Part shown: piece after piece, positions 33,995-42,200 of the stretch
How positions within the stretch are numbered: position 1 is the first letter of the stretch
Layout of the letters: the number at the start of each line of letters is the position of its first letter
Assembly (NCBI GenBank): GCA_035297265.1
Contig: DATGZH010000052.1
Coordinates: forward strand, 1-44,955
Origin: DATGZH01 sp035297265
Lineage (GTDB): Bacteria; Actinomycetota; Acidimicrobiia; Acidimicrobiales; RAAP-2
Reading direction: 5' to 3'
DNA: 44,955 bases
Made by a program: the position numbers and the translations under genes
The notes under the pieces: model-generated
Seen by the model: only the letters and a program-made list of their open reading frames with translations
The model's database searches: none
What the model was told of the DNA's origin: nothing

Positions 33995-34363
33995 ATGGTC
34001 CGCTTGACCTGCCTCCTGCGTCGCAAGCCCGGGATGACGCCCGTCGAGTTCCACGACCACTGGCGCGACGTGCATGGTCCCCTGATCGCCACCACCCGGA
34101 GCGGGTCCTACGTGCTCCGCTACGAGCAGCACCCACGACCGCTCGCCGACTACACCGGCGACGACGACCCGGGCTACGACGGGATCACGGTGCAATGGTT
34201 CGAGTCGCTCGAGGCCTACCAGGCCTCCGTCGCCGAACCCGACTTCGCGGTCATCTGGGACGACGTGTCGAAGTTCCTCGATGTGGACTCGCTCGTGCCA
34301 GTGGTCACCGAGGCACCGCGGCTCGTCTTCGACAAGCTCGGTCTCCCGGCCCCGGAGGCCTGA
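33995..34363 (+). CDS. EthD-domain protein
   Basis: 122 residues with AAGGAG ahead of the ATG. It begins MVRLTCLLRRKPGMTPVEFHDHWRDVHGPL, the signature of the EthD/ABM-type ferredoxin-like fold, and continues VQWFESLEAYQAS. EthD was found next to an ether-degrading P450 system; other members assist monooxygenases or polyketide tailoring. Two P450 genes exist elsewhere in the window but not adjacent. It would be a small cytoplasmic dimer. Confidence 0.9.
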   Translation: MVRLTCLLRRKPGMTPVEFHDHWRDVHGPLIATTRSGSYVLRYEQHPRPLADYTGDDDPGYDGITVQWFESLEAYQASVAEPDFAVIWDDVSKFLDVDSLVPVVTEAPRLVFDKLGLPAPEA

Positions 34364-34371
34364 GCCGGCCT

Positions 34372-36303
34372 TCAGCCGGGCCGGGCGTCGCCCGAGGGGT
34401 GGCCGTCCCGGCCGGCGTGGTCGACGTCGTCGTGCGGGCGCTCGGGCGGTCCGGCGGCCTCCGGTCGCGGGAACGGAACGGGCGGGGTCAACGCGGGCGG
34501 CACCGTCGGCGGACCGGGAACCGTCGTTGGCTCGGTGGGCGGTTCCTGCGCCGCCGGGGCGTCGGTCGACTCGGTGCCGGCCGCCGCCGGCGCGGCCGGG
34601 GTGACCGCCGTCGGCCGCAGCGGTCGGGGCGGGGGGAGGCCGGCCGCGGCGTGGACCCGGCGCTGCTCCATCACCCGGGCGAGGTCGTGCCATTCCTCGG
34701 CCCGGAGGGCGGCCAGCCGTCGGGGCATGCCGTCGAGCAGCTCGTGCGCCTCGTTCCGGTAGCGCTCGGCCACCCCACCCATGGCGAACACGGCGGCCGG
34801 TCCGAGGCCCGATCCGTCCCGGGTGGCGAGCTCGAAGAGCCGGCCCATCGCCACCTCGGCGTCCTGCATCAGGCCGAGCCCGTCCTGGAGACGGGTGAGC
34901 CGCCGTACGAAGCGCTCGGCCCGGTTGCCGTAGAGGTCGCTCGTGAACTCGAGGGCGTAACGGAGCCGCTTGCAGCGGATGCGCAGCCGGTGGTAGTCGG
35001 CCGGCTGCCCCGTGCGCTTGGCCCGCCGAGCCGCCTTGACCGCGCCCTTGTGCCGGGCGAGCACCGAGTCGGGCACGGTGAGGACGGCCGGCGACCGGGC
35101 GAGCGGCACGCGCCGGGCCGCGCCGGGCCGCACCATCGTGACGAGGCCGGTGACGAGACGGGCGTAGCGGGGCTCGTCGAGCGCGACGAGGAGATCGCGC
35201 CGGGCCGCGGTGCGTTCGTCGACGAGGAGCGACCGCAGCTCCTCGAGCGGTGACGCGCCGGCGTCGCCGTCACCGCCCCAGGTGGCCGTCCAGCTCTCGA
35301 GCTCGTCGAGGCGGCCCAGCTGCACGTCAAGGTCGCGCACCGCGCCGAGGACGGCGGCCAGCCAACGGAGCTCGGCCCGGAAGTGCTCGGCCCGGGCGGG
35401 CAGCACGTCGGCGAACATGTCGATGGCCGCCCGCAACCGGCGCGTGGCCACCCGCATGTCGTGCAGGTCCTCGGGGTCCTCACCGAGACGGGTGCCGGGC
35501 TCGTGGGCGAGCATCACGCGGAGGTGGCGCCGGACCACGGCGTAGGCGAGGTCGCCCAGCGTGGCGTCCTCGGTGACCGCCGTCGGCCCGAGCTCCGGGA
35601 GCCCGGGCACGTCGAGGCCGAGCGCGAGGAGCCCTGCCTCGAACTTGGAGAGTGCGGCCGGCCGCAGCCCGCAGGCGGCCCGCAGCTCCTCGACCACCGG
35701 CGCCAGCCGCTCGGCCCACGCCGGGTCCACCTCCACCTCCACCCGGCGGAGCTGGGCCGGGCGCTCGCCCGGCCCAGCCGCGAGGACCGTCTCGTCGAGG
35801 GCTAGCTCGGCCACCTCGTCGTCGCCCGCCCGGAGGGTGAACGGGCGCCGCCGGGTGCGCACCTCGAGCACGGTGCCGAGGGGGCGGTTGCCGGCCACGG
35901 CGGCCACCCGCCAGCCGACCGGCCCCTCGTCGCCCAGCTCCGCCAGCCCGCCCGGCGGCAGCGGCTCGGTCACCTCGAGGCGCCGCCGCAGCCCGTCGGG
36001 ATCGGCCGGGCGCGTGTCCTTCAGGGTCACCTCGTCGTGGCGCCCCCGTCGACGGACCCGGAGGACGAAGCCCGCCCGGTGGATGCGCCAGTCGTCGGTG
36101 TCGAGATAGCGGTCGACGAGGCGCCGGGTCGGCGCGGCGAGCGCGGTCAGCGCCGGCCCGCCGCGGGCTACCGCGGCCAGCTGCCCCACCGGGAGACCGG
36201 CCAGCCATCGCTCGACCGGTCGGAGGTCGAGCGCGTCGAACTGCCACTCGACTTCGGTGGTGCCGTCCGACGTCGTCTGTTCCGGTCGGTCGCCGTCGGC
36301 CAC
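34372..36303 (-). CDS. CYTH and CHAD domain protein
   Basis: 643 residues from the GTG at 36303 (TAGCCT six bases upstream). Residues 1-200 are a CYTH triphosphate tunnel domain; the entry motif is EVEWQF, so the usual ExExK has Gln in place of Lys. Residues about 235-530 are a CHAD domain: HDMRVATRRLRAAIDMF and HRLRIRCKRLRYALEF, the two conserved His/Arg/Lys helices that grip polyphosphate. A ~100-residue Pro/Thr/Ala-rich disordered tail follows. CHAD proteins bind polyphosphate granules. The neighbour across the divergent promoter is a MutT-like Nudix gene, a pairing that fits polyphosphate/nucleotide metabolism. Confidence 0.93.
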   Translation of the reverse strand: MADGDRPEQTTSDGTTEVEWQFDALDLRPVERWLAGLPVGQLAAVARGGPALTALAAPTRRLVDRYLDTDDWRIHRAGFVLRVRRRGRHDEVTLKDTRPADPDGLRRRLEVTEPLPPGGLAELGDEGPVGWRVAAVAGNRPLGTVLEVRTRRRPFTLRAGDDEVAELALDETVLAAGPGERPAQLRRVEVEVDPAWAERLAPVVEELRAACGLRPAALSKFEAGLLALGLDVPGLPELGPTAVTEDATLGDLAYAVVRRHLRVMLAHEPGTRLGEDPEDLHDMRVATRRLRAAIDMFADVLPARAEHFRAELRWLAAVLGAVRDLDVQLGRLDELESWTATWGGDGDAGASPLEELRSLLVDERTAARRDLLVALDEPRYARLVTGLVTMVRPGAARRVPLARSPAVLTVPDSVLARHKGAVKAARRAKRTGQPADYHRLRIRCKRLRYALEFTSDLYGNRAERFVRRLTRLQDGLGLMQDAEVAMGRLFELATRDGSGLGPAAVFAMGGVAERYRNEAHELLDGMPRRLAALRAEEWHDLARVMEQRRVHAAAGLPPPRPLRPTAVTPAAPAAAGTESTDAPAAQEPPTEPTTVPGPPTVPPALTPPVPFPRPEAAGPPERPHDDVDHAGRDGHPSGDARPG

Positions 36304-36309
36304 CAAAGG

Positions 36310-36315
36310 AGGCTA
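36310..36315 (-). promoter_or_regulatory. -10 element (TAGCCT) for the CYTH-CHAD gene
   Basis: TAGCCT then CCTTTG then the GTG at 36303. The in-frame TTG immediately before that GTG is therefore unlikely to be the start. Confidence 0.5.
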
Positions 36316-36425
36316 GCGCCGCCGGCCCTCTGCCGACCGGGCCGCTCACGCGACGGGTGACGGTCGCACGCGGCATTTCGGGGGCGAGGTCGCCCCATTG
36401 CCACCGAACGGCCGGTGGCCGCCGA

Positions 36426-36431
36426 TAGTCT
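36426..36431 (+). promoter_or_regulatory. -10 element (TAGTCT) for the Nudix gene
   Basis: TAGTCT, seven bases, then the GTG at 36439. Confidence 0.5.
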
Positions 36432-36438
36432 CAGGCCC

Positions 36439-36891
36439 GTGGCGAACAGCCGAGCGTCCATGCTGGCGCAGAGCGACGTCGAGGTCGTCCGGGCCGCCGG
36501 CGGCGTGGTGGCCCGCCGGGGGACGGGAGGCCGCATCGAGGTGGCGCTCGTCCACCGGCCGGAGCGGGCCGACTGGTCCTTCCCCAAGGGCAAACTCGAC
36601 CCCGGCGAGTCGTTCGACGACGGGGCCCTCCGGGAGGTGCGCGAGGAGACCGGCCTGCGGTGTCGGCTCGTGCGGTTCCTCGGGCACACCCAGTACCGGG
36701 ACCGCAAGGACCGGCCGAAGATCGTGGCCTACTGGCTCATGGAGGCCCTCGGGGGCACGTTCTGTCCGAACGTCGAGGTCGACGAGCTCCGCTGGCTGGA
36801 CCTCGACCAGGCCGGCCACCTCCTCACCTACGAACGGGACCGGGAGCTCCTGGCCACCCTGGCCGGCGGCGAGGAGGCCGCAGCCAGCTGA
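36439..36891 (+). CDS. Nudix hydrolase, MutT-like
   Basis: 150 residues from the GTG at 36439; an earlier GTG at 36415 would include the -10 and is rejected. The Nudix box is intact at 51-73: GKLDPGESFDDGALREVREETG (G-x5-E-x7-REVxEExG). RPERADWSFPKGKLDPGE resembles the Nudix half of mycobacterial MutT1, which acts on 8-oxo-dGTP and diadenosine polyphosphates, but the phosphatase half is absent. It is divergent from the CYTH-CHAD gene. Confidence 0.92.
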   Translation: MANSRASMLAQSDVEVVRAAGGVVARRGTGGRIEVALVHRPERADWSFPKGKLDPGESFDDGALREVREETGLRCRLVRFLGHTQYRDRKDRPKIVAYWLMEALGGTFCPNVEVDELRWLDLDQAGHLLTYERDRELLATLAGGEEAAAS

Positions 36892-36956
36892 GCCGGCCCC
36901 CCCGTCCCCGGTGGACGCGGTCCCCGCGTGACCCGGGCCCGCGGTGGGGTAAGAAT

Positions 36957-37175
36957 GGGGGGTGCGCCACCCCCTCCGCCTGGCGCACGGCCGAGGTGAC
37001 CGGCCCCAACCGATGTATCAACTTCTCGGTCTTCATCCCCCTCGAAGGCTGCTGAGGTAGGCGACCAGAGCCCCTCTGGCATCGGTTGGGGTCGACCTCG
37101 GGTCCCCCTCCCGCACGGGCGTGGCCCGTGCGTACGGAAGCCCGGAGGGCCGCCCGCGGGGCGGCTCCGGGCCTG
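36957..37175 (+). ncRNA. Candidate structured RNA / 5' leader of unknown class
   Basis: The 352-base gap between the Nudix and RsbU genes is full of nested inverted repeats. A 12-bp perfect pair CCCCAACCGATG (37003-37014) / CATCGGTTGGGG (37080-37091) is extended outward, across a small internal loop, by CCGAGGT (36991-36997) / ACCTCGG (37095-37101). Inside sits CCAGAG-CCC-CTCTGG. Upstream, GTGCGCCA / TGGCGCAC competes with GGGGGTG / CACCCCC. Downstream are CGCACGGGC / GCCCGTGCG (triloop) and GCCCGGAG / CTCCGGGC enclosing GCCGCC / GGCGGC. I do not recognise tmRNA, RNase P, SRP, 6S or a known riboswitch. The strand is inferred from the downstream gene. Chance pairing in GC-rich DNA is the main alternative. 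Confidence 0.45.
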
Positions 37176-37243
37176 GTGAGGGTACGGGAGTGGTCGGACG
37201 GTGATTAGATGGCCGGCCATGTTCTCGCCCGTGGCGAAGGACC

Positions 37244-38779
37244 GTGGGGGTCGATGAGGTGGGCAGCTGGACCCTGAGGCGACGCCTGGGACTCCTGATG
37301 GTCTTCATCGCCCTCATCACCCTCGGGGTGAGCGGCTGGAGCGCCTACTCGAACTGGAACGCCAAGCAGATCGTCGAGGGGCAGCAGCAGACCCTCCTGC
37401 CGGCCACGGCCAACTCCGAGGCCCTCCTCTCGGCCCTCGTCAACCAGGAGTCGGGCGAGCGGGGCTACCTCATCACCCAGCAGCCCTCCTACCTCGGCCC
37501 CTACCGCCAGGGCCAGGACCAGGAGGCCGACCTCGTGGTCCGCCTCCAGCAGGAGCTGGCCGGGCAGCCCGACCTGGTGGGCGAGCTGCGCTCGGTCGAG
37601 GAGCTCCACCACACCTGGGTGACCCAGGTGGCGGAGCCCGAGATCGCCGACATCCGGTCGGGCAACGTGGCGGCGGCGGTGGCCGCCGAGTCGACCGACG
37701 CCGGCCAGCACGACTTCGAGAACCTGCGGAGCGCCGTCGACACGCTCTCGGCCGACATCCGCGCCCAGTCGGCGGCCTCCGACGCCTCGGTCGACTCGGC
37801 GCTCGACCGGACCTTCTACCTCGCCATCCTCCGGGCCGCCGCGGTGATCGCGGTGCTCGCCCTCGTGTGGCTGCTCATCCGGCGCTGGGTCAACGACCCC
37901 ATCGAGCAGCTGGCGAGCGAGGTGCGGACGGTGGCCGGCGGCGAGCTCGACCGGCGGGTCGAGGTGCAGGGACCCCCGGAGATCGCCTCCCTCGGCCGGG
38001 ACATCGAGGCCATGCGCCAGCGCCTGCGGGACGAGACCGACGAGCTGCGCCAGATCCGCCAGACGCTGGCCGAGCACAGCCCCCTCCACCTGCTGCTGAG
38101 CTCGCAGCTCGAACCCTCCGGGAACACGTCCTACTTCGCGGTGGCCGGCCGCCTCATGAGCGCCGAGGGGGTGCTGGCCGGCGACTGGTACGACGCGTGG
38201 GAGATGGACGGGCCGCGCATGGCCCTCGCCGTCGTCGACATCTCGGGCCACGGCCCGGCGGCCGGCCTGTTCGCGCTCACGATGAAGCATCTCCTGTCGC
38301 CGCCGCTGCGGGCGGGCATGGCGCCCGGCGCCGCCCTCGCTTGGGCGGCTGACGAGTGCGGCGAGACCGACGAGCAGTTCGCCACGGCCATCGTGGTCGA
38401 CCTCGACCTCGCCACCGGGTTGCTCCGCTACGCCAACGCCGGTCACCCCGAGGGCCTCGTCGTGCGGGCCGGCGGGATCGAGCGGCTCCCACCGACCGGG
38501 CCGCTCATGTGCGCGCTCCCGGGGTCCTGGGGCACGGGCCAGCTTGCGGTCACCGAGGGGGACCTGCTCGTCCTCATCACCGACGGCGTCGTCGAAGCCC
38601 GGCTGCCCGACGGTTCGGAGCTCGGGATGGACCGGGTGATCGAGGTGGTGGCGGAGCAGGGTCAGCGGGCCGAGCCCGACGTCGTGGCCGAGGCGGTCAT
38701 CTCCGCCGTGCGCGAGGCGGCGGTGCTGCCCCTCCGCGACGACGCCACTGTGGTGGCGGTGCGGGTCGGGCCGGCCTGA
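37244..38779 (+). CDS. RsbU/SpoIIE-type membrane phosphatase with CHASE3-like sensor and HAMP
   Basis: 511 residues. A first membrane helix (LGLLMVFIALITLGVSGW) is followed by a ~150-residue extracytoplasmic helical domain with LVNQESGERGYLIT, the CHASE3-type signature. A second helix (LAILRAAAVIAVLALVWLLI), a HAMP segment (RWVNDPIEQLASEVRTVAGG) and a PP2C/SpoIIE phosphatase come next. The latter has GDWYDAWEMDG, VVDISGHGPAAGLFALTMK, YANAGHPEGLVV and LLVLITDGVVEAR with the metal-binding Asp residues. It should dephosphorylate an anti-anti-sigma factor in response to an outside signal. No RsbV/RsbW gene is adjacent. The start is a GTG at 37244 or 37259. Confidence 0.94.
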   Translation: MGVDEVGSWTLRRRLGLLMVFIALITLGVSGWSAYSNWNAKQIVEGQQQTLLPATANSEALLSALVNQESGERGYLITQQPSYLGPYRQGQDQEADLVVRLQQELAGQPDLVGELRSVEELHHTWVTQVAEPEIADIRSGNVAAAVAAESTDAGQHDFENLRSAVDTLSADIRAQSAASDASVDSALDRTFYLAILRAAAVIAVLALVWLLIRRWVNDPIEQLASEVRTVAGGELDRRVEVQGPPEIASLGRDIEAMRQRLRDETDELRQIRQTLAEHSPLHLLLSSQLEPSGNTSYFAVAGRLMSAEGVLAGDWYDAWEMDGPRMALAVVDISGHGPAAGLFALTMKHLLSPPLRAGMAPGAALAWAADECGETDEQFATAIVVDLDLATGLLRYANAGHPEGLVVRAGGIERLPPTGPLMCALPGSWGTGQLAVTEGDLLVLITDGVVEARLPDGSELGMDRVIEVVAEQGQRAEPDVVAEAVISAVREAAVLPLRDDATVVAVRVGPA

Positions 38780-38800
38780 CGCCCGACCGGCGGGTCCCCG

Positions 38801-38806
38801 TAGGCT
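38801..38806 (+). promoter_or_regulatory. -10 element (TAGGCT) upstream of the CapA gene
   Basis: TAGGCT is followed six bases later by an ACG (38813) that is in frame with the CapA gene, at the same spacing seen before GTG/ATG starts elsewhere in the window. No ATG, GTG or TTG exists in that frame before 38951. Confidence 0.4.
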
Positions 38807-38950
38807 CGCACCACGCCCCCGACCGACCTCCTCGAACGCCCGCCCGATCTCGCCAGAGCGCGAGCGGCGACCGCGGCCGGCCGGCGGCCACCCCGGCCCG
38901 GCGCGCCGCGCGACGCCTCGCGACGGGTCCGGCGCAACCGGGGCATCGCC

Positions 38951-40126
38951 GTGCTCCTGCTCCTCGCGCTCGTCGCGGCCGGCCTCGTGCTCAGCGCCGG
39001 CGGCGGCCGGGCGCCCCGGCGGGTGGCCTCACCCGGTTCCAAGGCCCCCCGCGCCGCGAAGCCGATCGGCGTCCGACGGCTCGACCCCGACTGGGACGGC
39101 GACGGCCGGCCGGTGACGATGGTCTTCGGCGGCGACGTCAACTTCCCCGACGGGAGCGTCCTCGGCGACCGGCTCGCCGACGACGCCTCCACCGCCCTCG
39201 GCCCGGGGGCATCGGCCCTCCTCGCCGGGGCCAACCTCAGCATGGTCAACCTCGAGACCGCCCTGACCGACGGGACGTGCCCGTCGCCCCAGCCCAAGCA
39301 GTACGTCTTCTACGCGCCCTCGAGCGCCATCACCGCCCTCCAGGGTGCCGACGTCACGCTCGTCACCGAGGCCAACAACCACGGCGAGGACTGCGGCGAG
39401 CCCGGCCTCCAGATGTCGATCTCCGCCCGCGACAGCGCCCCCTACCCGATCATCGGCATCGGCCAGAACGCCACGGAGGCCTACACGCCCTACGAGGCCA
39501 CGATCGACGGTCAGCACATCGTGATCATCGCGGCGACCCAGGTGATCGACGCCGACCTCCAGACCGACTGGACGGCCACCGAGGCCCAGGCCGGGCTGGC
39601 GTCGGCCTACGACGTCGACGACCTCGTGCAGGCGGTCGAGGCCGCCCGCCAGGAGGCCGACACCGTGGTCGTCTTCGTGCACTGGGGCATCGAGCTGCAG
39701 GACCACCCCGACCCCAAACAGGAGCCCCTGGCCGAGGTGCTCGTCAAGGCGGGGGCCGACATCGTGGTCGGGAGCCACGCCCACGTGCTCCTCGGTGGTG
39801 GCTACCTCGGGTCGGCCTACGTCGACTACGGCCTCGGGAACTTCGCCTTCTACAACGACCCGTCGCCGACCGACGTGAGCGGCACGCTCGTCATCACGGC
39901 GACCGGTCGCCACATCGACGACGTGACCTGGCGCCCCGCGCTCATCGAAGACGAGCTGCCCGTCCCCCTCACCGGCGACGAAGCCACGCAGGCCGTCGCC
40001 GCCTGGAACAACCTCCGCGGCCTGACGGATCTCTCGGCCGACCCCGGCGCCCCGATCGCCTCGCCCTCGACGGAGAGCCAGCCACCGCCGGCCGCCGTGG
40101 CCCAGCAGCTCTCCCTCGACTCGTGA
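38951..40126 (+). CDS. CapA-family (PgsA/CapA metallophosphatase-like) membrane-anchored protein
   Basis: 391 residues from the GTG at 38951, the first standard start codon. A hydrophobic helix (LLLLALVAAGLVLSA) begins at once, but the frame is open for 46 more codons upstream with a plausible basic cytoplasmic segment (RRVRRNRGIA), so the true start may be an ACG at 38813. The outer domain is a calcineurin-like CapA fold: FGGDVNF, NLETALT, TEANNHGEDCG, FVHWGIEL, GSHAHVLLGG and DYGLGNFAFY. CapA/PgsA proteins take part in poly-gamma-glutamate or capsule export, but many members stand alone with unknown substrate, as here. Confidence 0.9.
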   Translation: MLLLLALVAAGLVLSAGGGRAPRRVASPGSKAPRAAKPIGVRRLDPDWDGDGRPVTMVFGGDVNFPDGSVLGDRLADDASTALGPGASALLAGANLSMVNLETALTDGTCPSPQPKQYVFYAPSSAITALQGADVTLVTEANNHGEDCGEPGLQMSISARDSAPYPIIGIGQNATEAYTPYEATIDGQHIVIIAATQVIDADLQTDWTATEAQAGLASAYDVDDLVQAVEAARQEADTVVVFVHWGIELQDHPDPKQEPLAEVLVKAGADIVVGSHAHVLLGGGYLGSAYVDYGLGNFAFYNDPSPTDVSGTLVITATGRHIDDVTWRPALIEDELPVPLTGDEATQAVAAWNNLRGLTDLSADPGAPIASPSTESQPPPAAVAQQLSLDS

Positions 40127-40201
40127 CCACGAACGGGCCTGTCGACCGGCGGGCCGCCGTGCGACGATGGGTGGACCGAGCGAGACCTCGAAGGGGGAGC
40201 C

Positions 40202-41422
40202 ATGGCCGACAGCACCCACGACTTGCCAGACAGTCAGCTCCAGGAGAGCCAGCTCGGGCTGCAGGCGATGCTCGACCTCTCGGCGCCACAGCCCAACTAC
40301 CGGACGCTCATCGAACAGGGTGGCCTCCTCCAGCCGATGGAGGGCATGGCCCTCAGCTTCGCCCGGGCCGACACCGAGTTCGTCCTCCGGCACCACGAGC
40401 TCTTCTCGTCACGCGTCGAGATGAACCTGGGCAACGTGCGGCCGCTGATCCCGCTCAACGTCGACCCGCCCCAGCACGCCAAGTACCGCAAGCTCATGGA
40501 CCCACTGTTCGCCCCGAAGCGGATGGAGGAGCAGGAAGAGGACATCACCCGGCGGTTCAACGGGTTCGTCGACGCGTTCATCGACCGCGGGGAGTGCAAC
40601 TTCTCCGAGGAGCTGGCGGACATCTTCCCGGCCTCGGTCTTCCTCGGCCTCCTCGGCCTGCCCGAGGACGAGCTGCGCATGTTCCTCGACCTGCGGGACG
40701 GGATCTTGCACCCCGAGAAGATGGACCCCGACGCCCTCTTCGACCTCGACAAGCGCCGGGCGGTGAACAAGGTCACCGGTGAGAAGATCTACGCTTACTT
40801 CTCCGGCCTGATCGAAGAGCGCCGGCGCCAGCCGGCCGACGACATCATCACGCGCTTCCTCCAGGCCGAGATCGACGGCGAGCACCTGAGCGCGGACGAC
40901 ATCTTGGACGTCTGCTTCCTCTTCCTCATCGCCGGGCTCGACACGGTCAGTGACTCGCTGACCTGTTTCTTCGCCTACCTGGCCCGCAGCCCCGAGCACC
41001 GGCGCCAGATCGTGGAGGACCCGTCGGTCATCCCCGCCGCCGTCGAGGAGCTCCTGCGCTGGGAGTCCCCGGTCCCGGCCGGGGTGCCCCGGGTCGCCAC
41101 CCAGGAGGTAGAGCTGCCGACCGGCGAGGTCATGGCGACCGGCACCGCCGTCGTGGTCAGCTACGGGGCGGCCAACATCGACGAGAGCGCCTTCCCGGAC
41201 GCCTTCGACGTGCGTTTCGACCGTGACTCCAACCCCCATATCGCCTTCGGCGCCGGCGTCCACCGTTGCCTCGGGTCCCACCTCGCCCGCCGCGAGCTAC
41301 GCATCGCCCTCCGCGAGTGGCACCAGCGGATCCCCGAGTACCGGATCAAGCCGGGCCATGAGGCCCTCGAGTACCCGCCCGGGCTGCGCCACGTGAAAGA
41401 CCTGACGCTGTCGTGGAGCTGA
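40202..41422 (+). CDS. Cytochrome P450 monooxygenase
   Basis: 406 residues with GGGGGAG before the ATG. I-helix IAGLDTVSDSL, K-helix ExxR in VEELLRWESPV, and the heme loop FGAGVHRCLGSHLARREL are all intact. The substrate-recognition region LIPLNVDPPQHAKYRKLMDPLFAP contains the C-helix DPPxHxxYR motif. It is a class I soluble P450, clearly diverged from the one at 10371-11573 and lacking an adjacent ferredoxin, so it must borrow a redox partner. The substrate is unknown. Confidence 0.95.
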   Translation: MADSTHDLPDSQLQESQLGLQAMLDLSAPQPNYRTLIEQGGLLQPMEGMALSFARADTEFVLRHHELFSSRVEMNLGNVRPLIPLNVDPPQHAKYRKLMDPLFAPKRMEEQEEDITRRFNGFVDAFIDRGECNFSEELADIFPASVFLGLLGLPEDELRMFLDLRDGILHPEKMDPDALFDLDKRRAVNKVTGEKIYAYFSGLIEERRRQPADDIITRFLQAEIDGEHLSADDILDVCFLFLIAGLDTVSDSLTCFFAYLARSPEHRRQIVEDPSVIPAAVEELLRWESPVPAGVPRVATQEVELPTGEVMATGTAVVVSYGAANIDESAFPDAFDVRFDRDSNPHIAFGAGVHRCLGSHLARRELRIALREWHQRIPEYRIKPGHEALEYPPGLRHVKDLTLSWS

Positions 41423-41631
41423 GAGGACCCTCGCCCCGGACCGGGTCGCGCCGCGGCGCGGCGCGGGAACGTTCCGCCGCTGAACGGGTCTGCCGGCGGG
41501 CCGAACCGCGGCGCCCCGAACGTCGGTCGATGCCGAGGTCTCGCGGGGGCGCCAAGTGTCCGGGCCGTACCGCCGGGCGGCTGGACCCGTGAGAGGGGCC
41601 GCGTTGGACATGCCGGCGCAACTCCGGACGG

Positions 41632-41807
41632 GTGCCACGAGCCGAGATCACCTCGAAGCGGGGAGAAGCCGTCCTCATGTCGCGTGCTGACTACGAGCCC
41701 TCGAAGAGACGGCCTATCTGCTGCGCGCTCCCGCGAACGCCAAACGCCTTCTCAAGAGGCTCTTGCAGGCGAGAGCGGGCGAGCGAGAAGAGCACGACCT
41801 GGTTTGA
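41632..41807 (+). pseudogene. yefM: Decayed YefM/Phd-type antitoxin
   Basis: The antitoxin core is recognisable in two frames. Frame one gives AEITSKRGEAVLMSRADYE (to 41697); frame two resumes at 41700 with LEETAYLLRAPANAKRLLKR and ends HDLV at the TGA 41805-41807. The join needs one extra base: GAG-CC-CTC should be GAG-GCC-CTC. The N-terminal DNA-binding part of about 30 residues is also missing or scrambled upstream, so the gene is broken twice. Its stop overlaps the toxin ATG (TGATG), the normal YefM-YoeB arrangement. Confidence 0.8.
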
Positions 41808-42067
41808 TGCGCCTGGTCTTCACCCCGCACGGCTGGGCCGACCACCTGTACTGGCAGAAGTCGGACCGCGCCATGCTGAAGCGGTTGAACCGCCTCCTCG
41901 GAGACGCCCTGCGGGACCCGTTCGTCGGGATCGGTAAACCCGAGCCCCTGCGTCACGTGCTCAACGGGTGCTGGTCCCGGCGAATCGACGAGGAGCACCG
42001 ACTTGTGCACCTCGTTGACGCGGACGATCTCGTGATCCTGCAGGCTCGATATCACTATGAAGCTTGA
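41807..42067 (+). CDS. yoeB: YoeB-family ribosome-dependent mRNA interferase toxin
   Basis: 86 residues, full length. It aligns by eye with E. coli YoeB throughout: WADHLYWQKSDRAMLKRLN, GIGKPEPLRHVLNGCWSRRI, DEEHRLVHLVD and the terminal ARYHYEA. The catalytic set is present: Glu in GKPEPL, Arg in EEHRLV, and His/Tyr in RYHY. YoeB cleaves mRNA in the ribosomal A site. The adjacent antitoxin is frameshifted and N-terminally truncated, so either another YefM in the genome neutralises it or expression is low. Confidence 0.93.
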   Translation: MRLVFTPHGWADHLYWQKSDRAMLKRLNRLLGDALRDPFVGIGKPEPLRHVLNGCWSRRIDEEHRLVHLVDADDLVILQARYHYEA

Positions 42068-42200
42068 CAGGTTCGATCGATCGGATCAGGCAGATGCGAC
42101 CGCAAGTATTACGAGTGGCCCCGGCGCCGTTCACCGCGTTGTGCTGCGTCTCTCCCCAGAACGCCGGGAAGAGGGCGCACTCAACGCTGCTGTCGATCTT

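Noticed and set aside
36828..37220. Reverse 130-codon frame across the RNA candidate
   Set aside because: Pro/Arg/Gly-rich with no ribosome site; it overlaps the Nudix gene end.
41466..41475. GGAACGTTCC palindrome after the second P450, considered as a LexA/SOS-type operator
   Set aside because: It lacks the spacing of actinobacterial SOS boxes and is not followed by a promoter or a repair gene.
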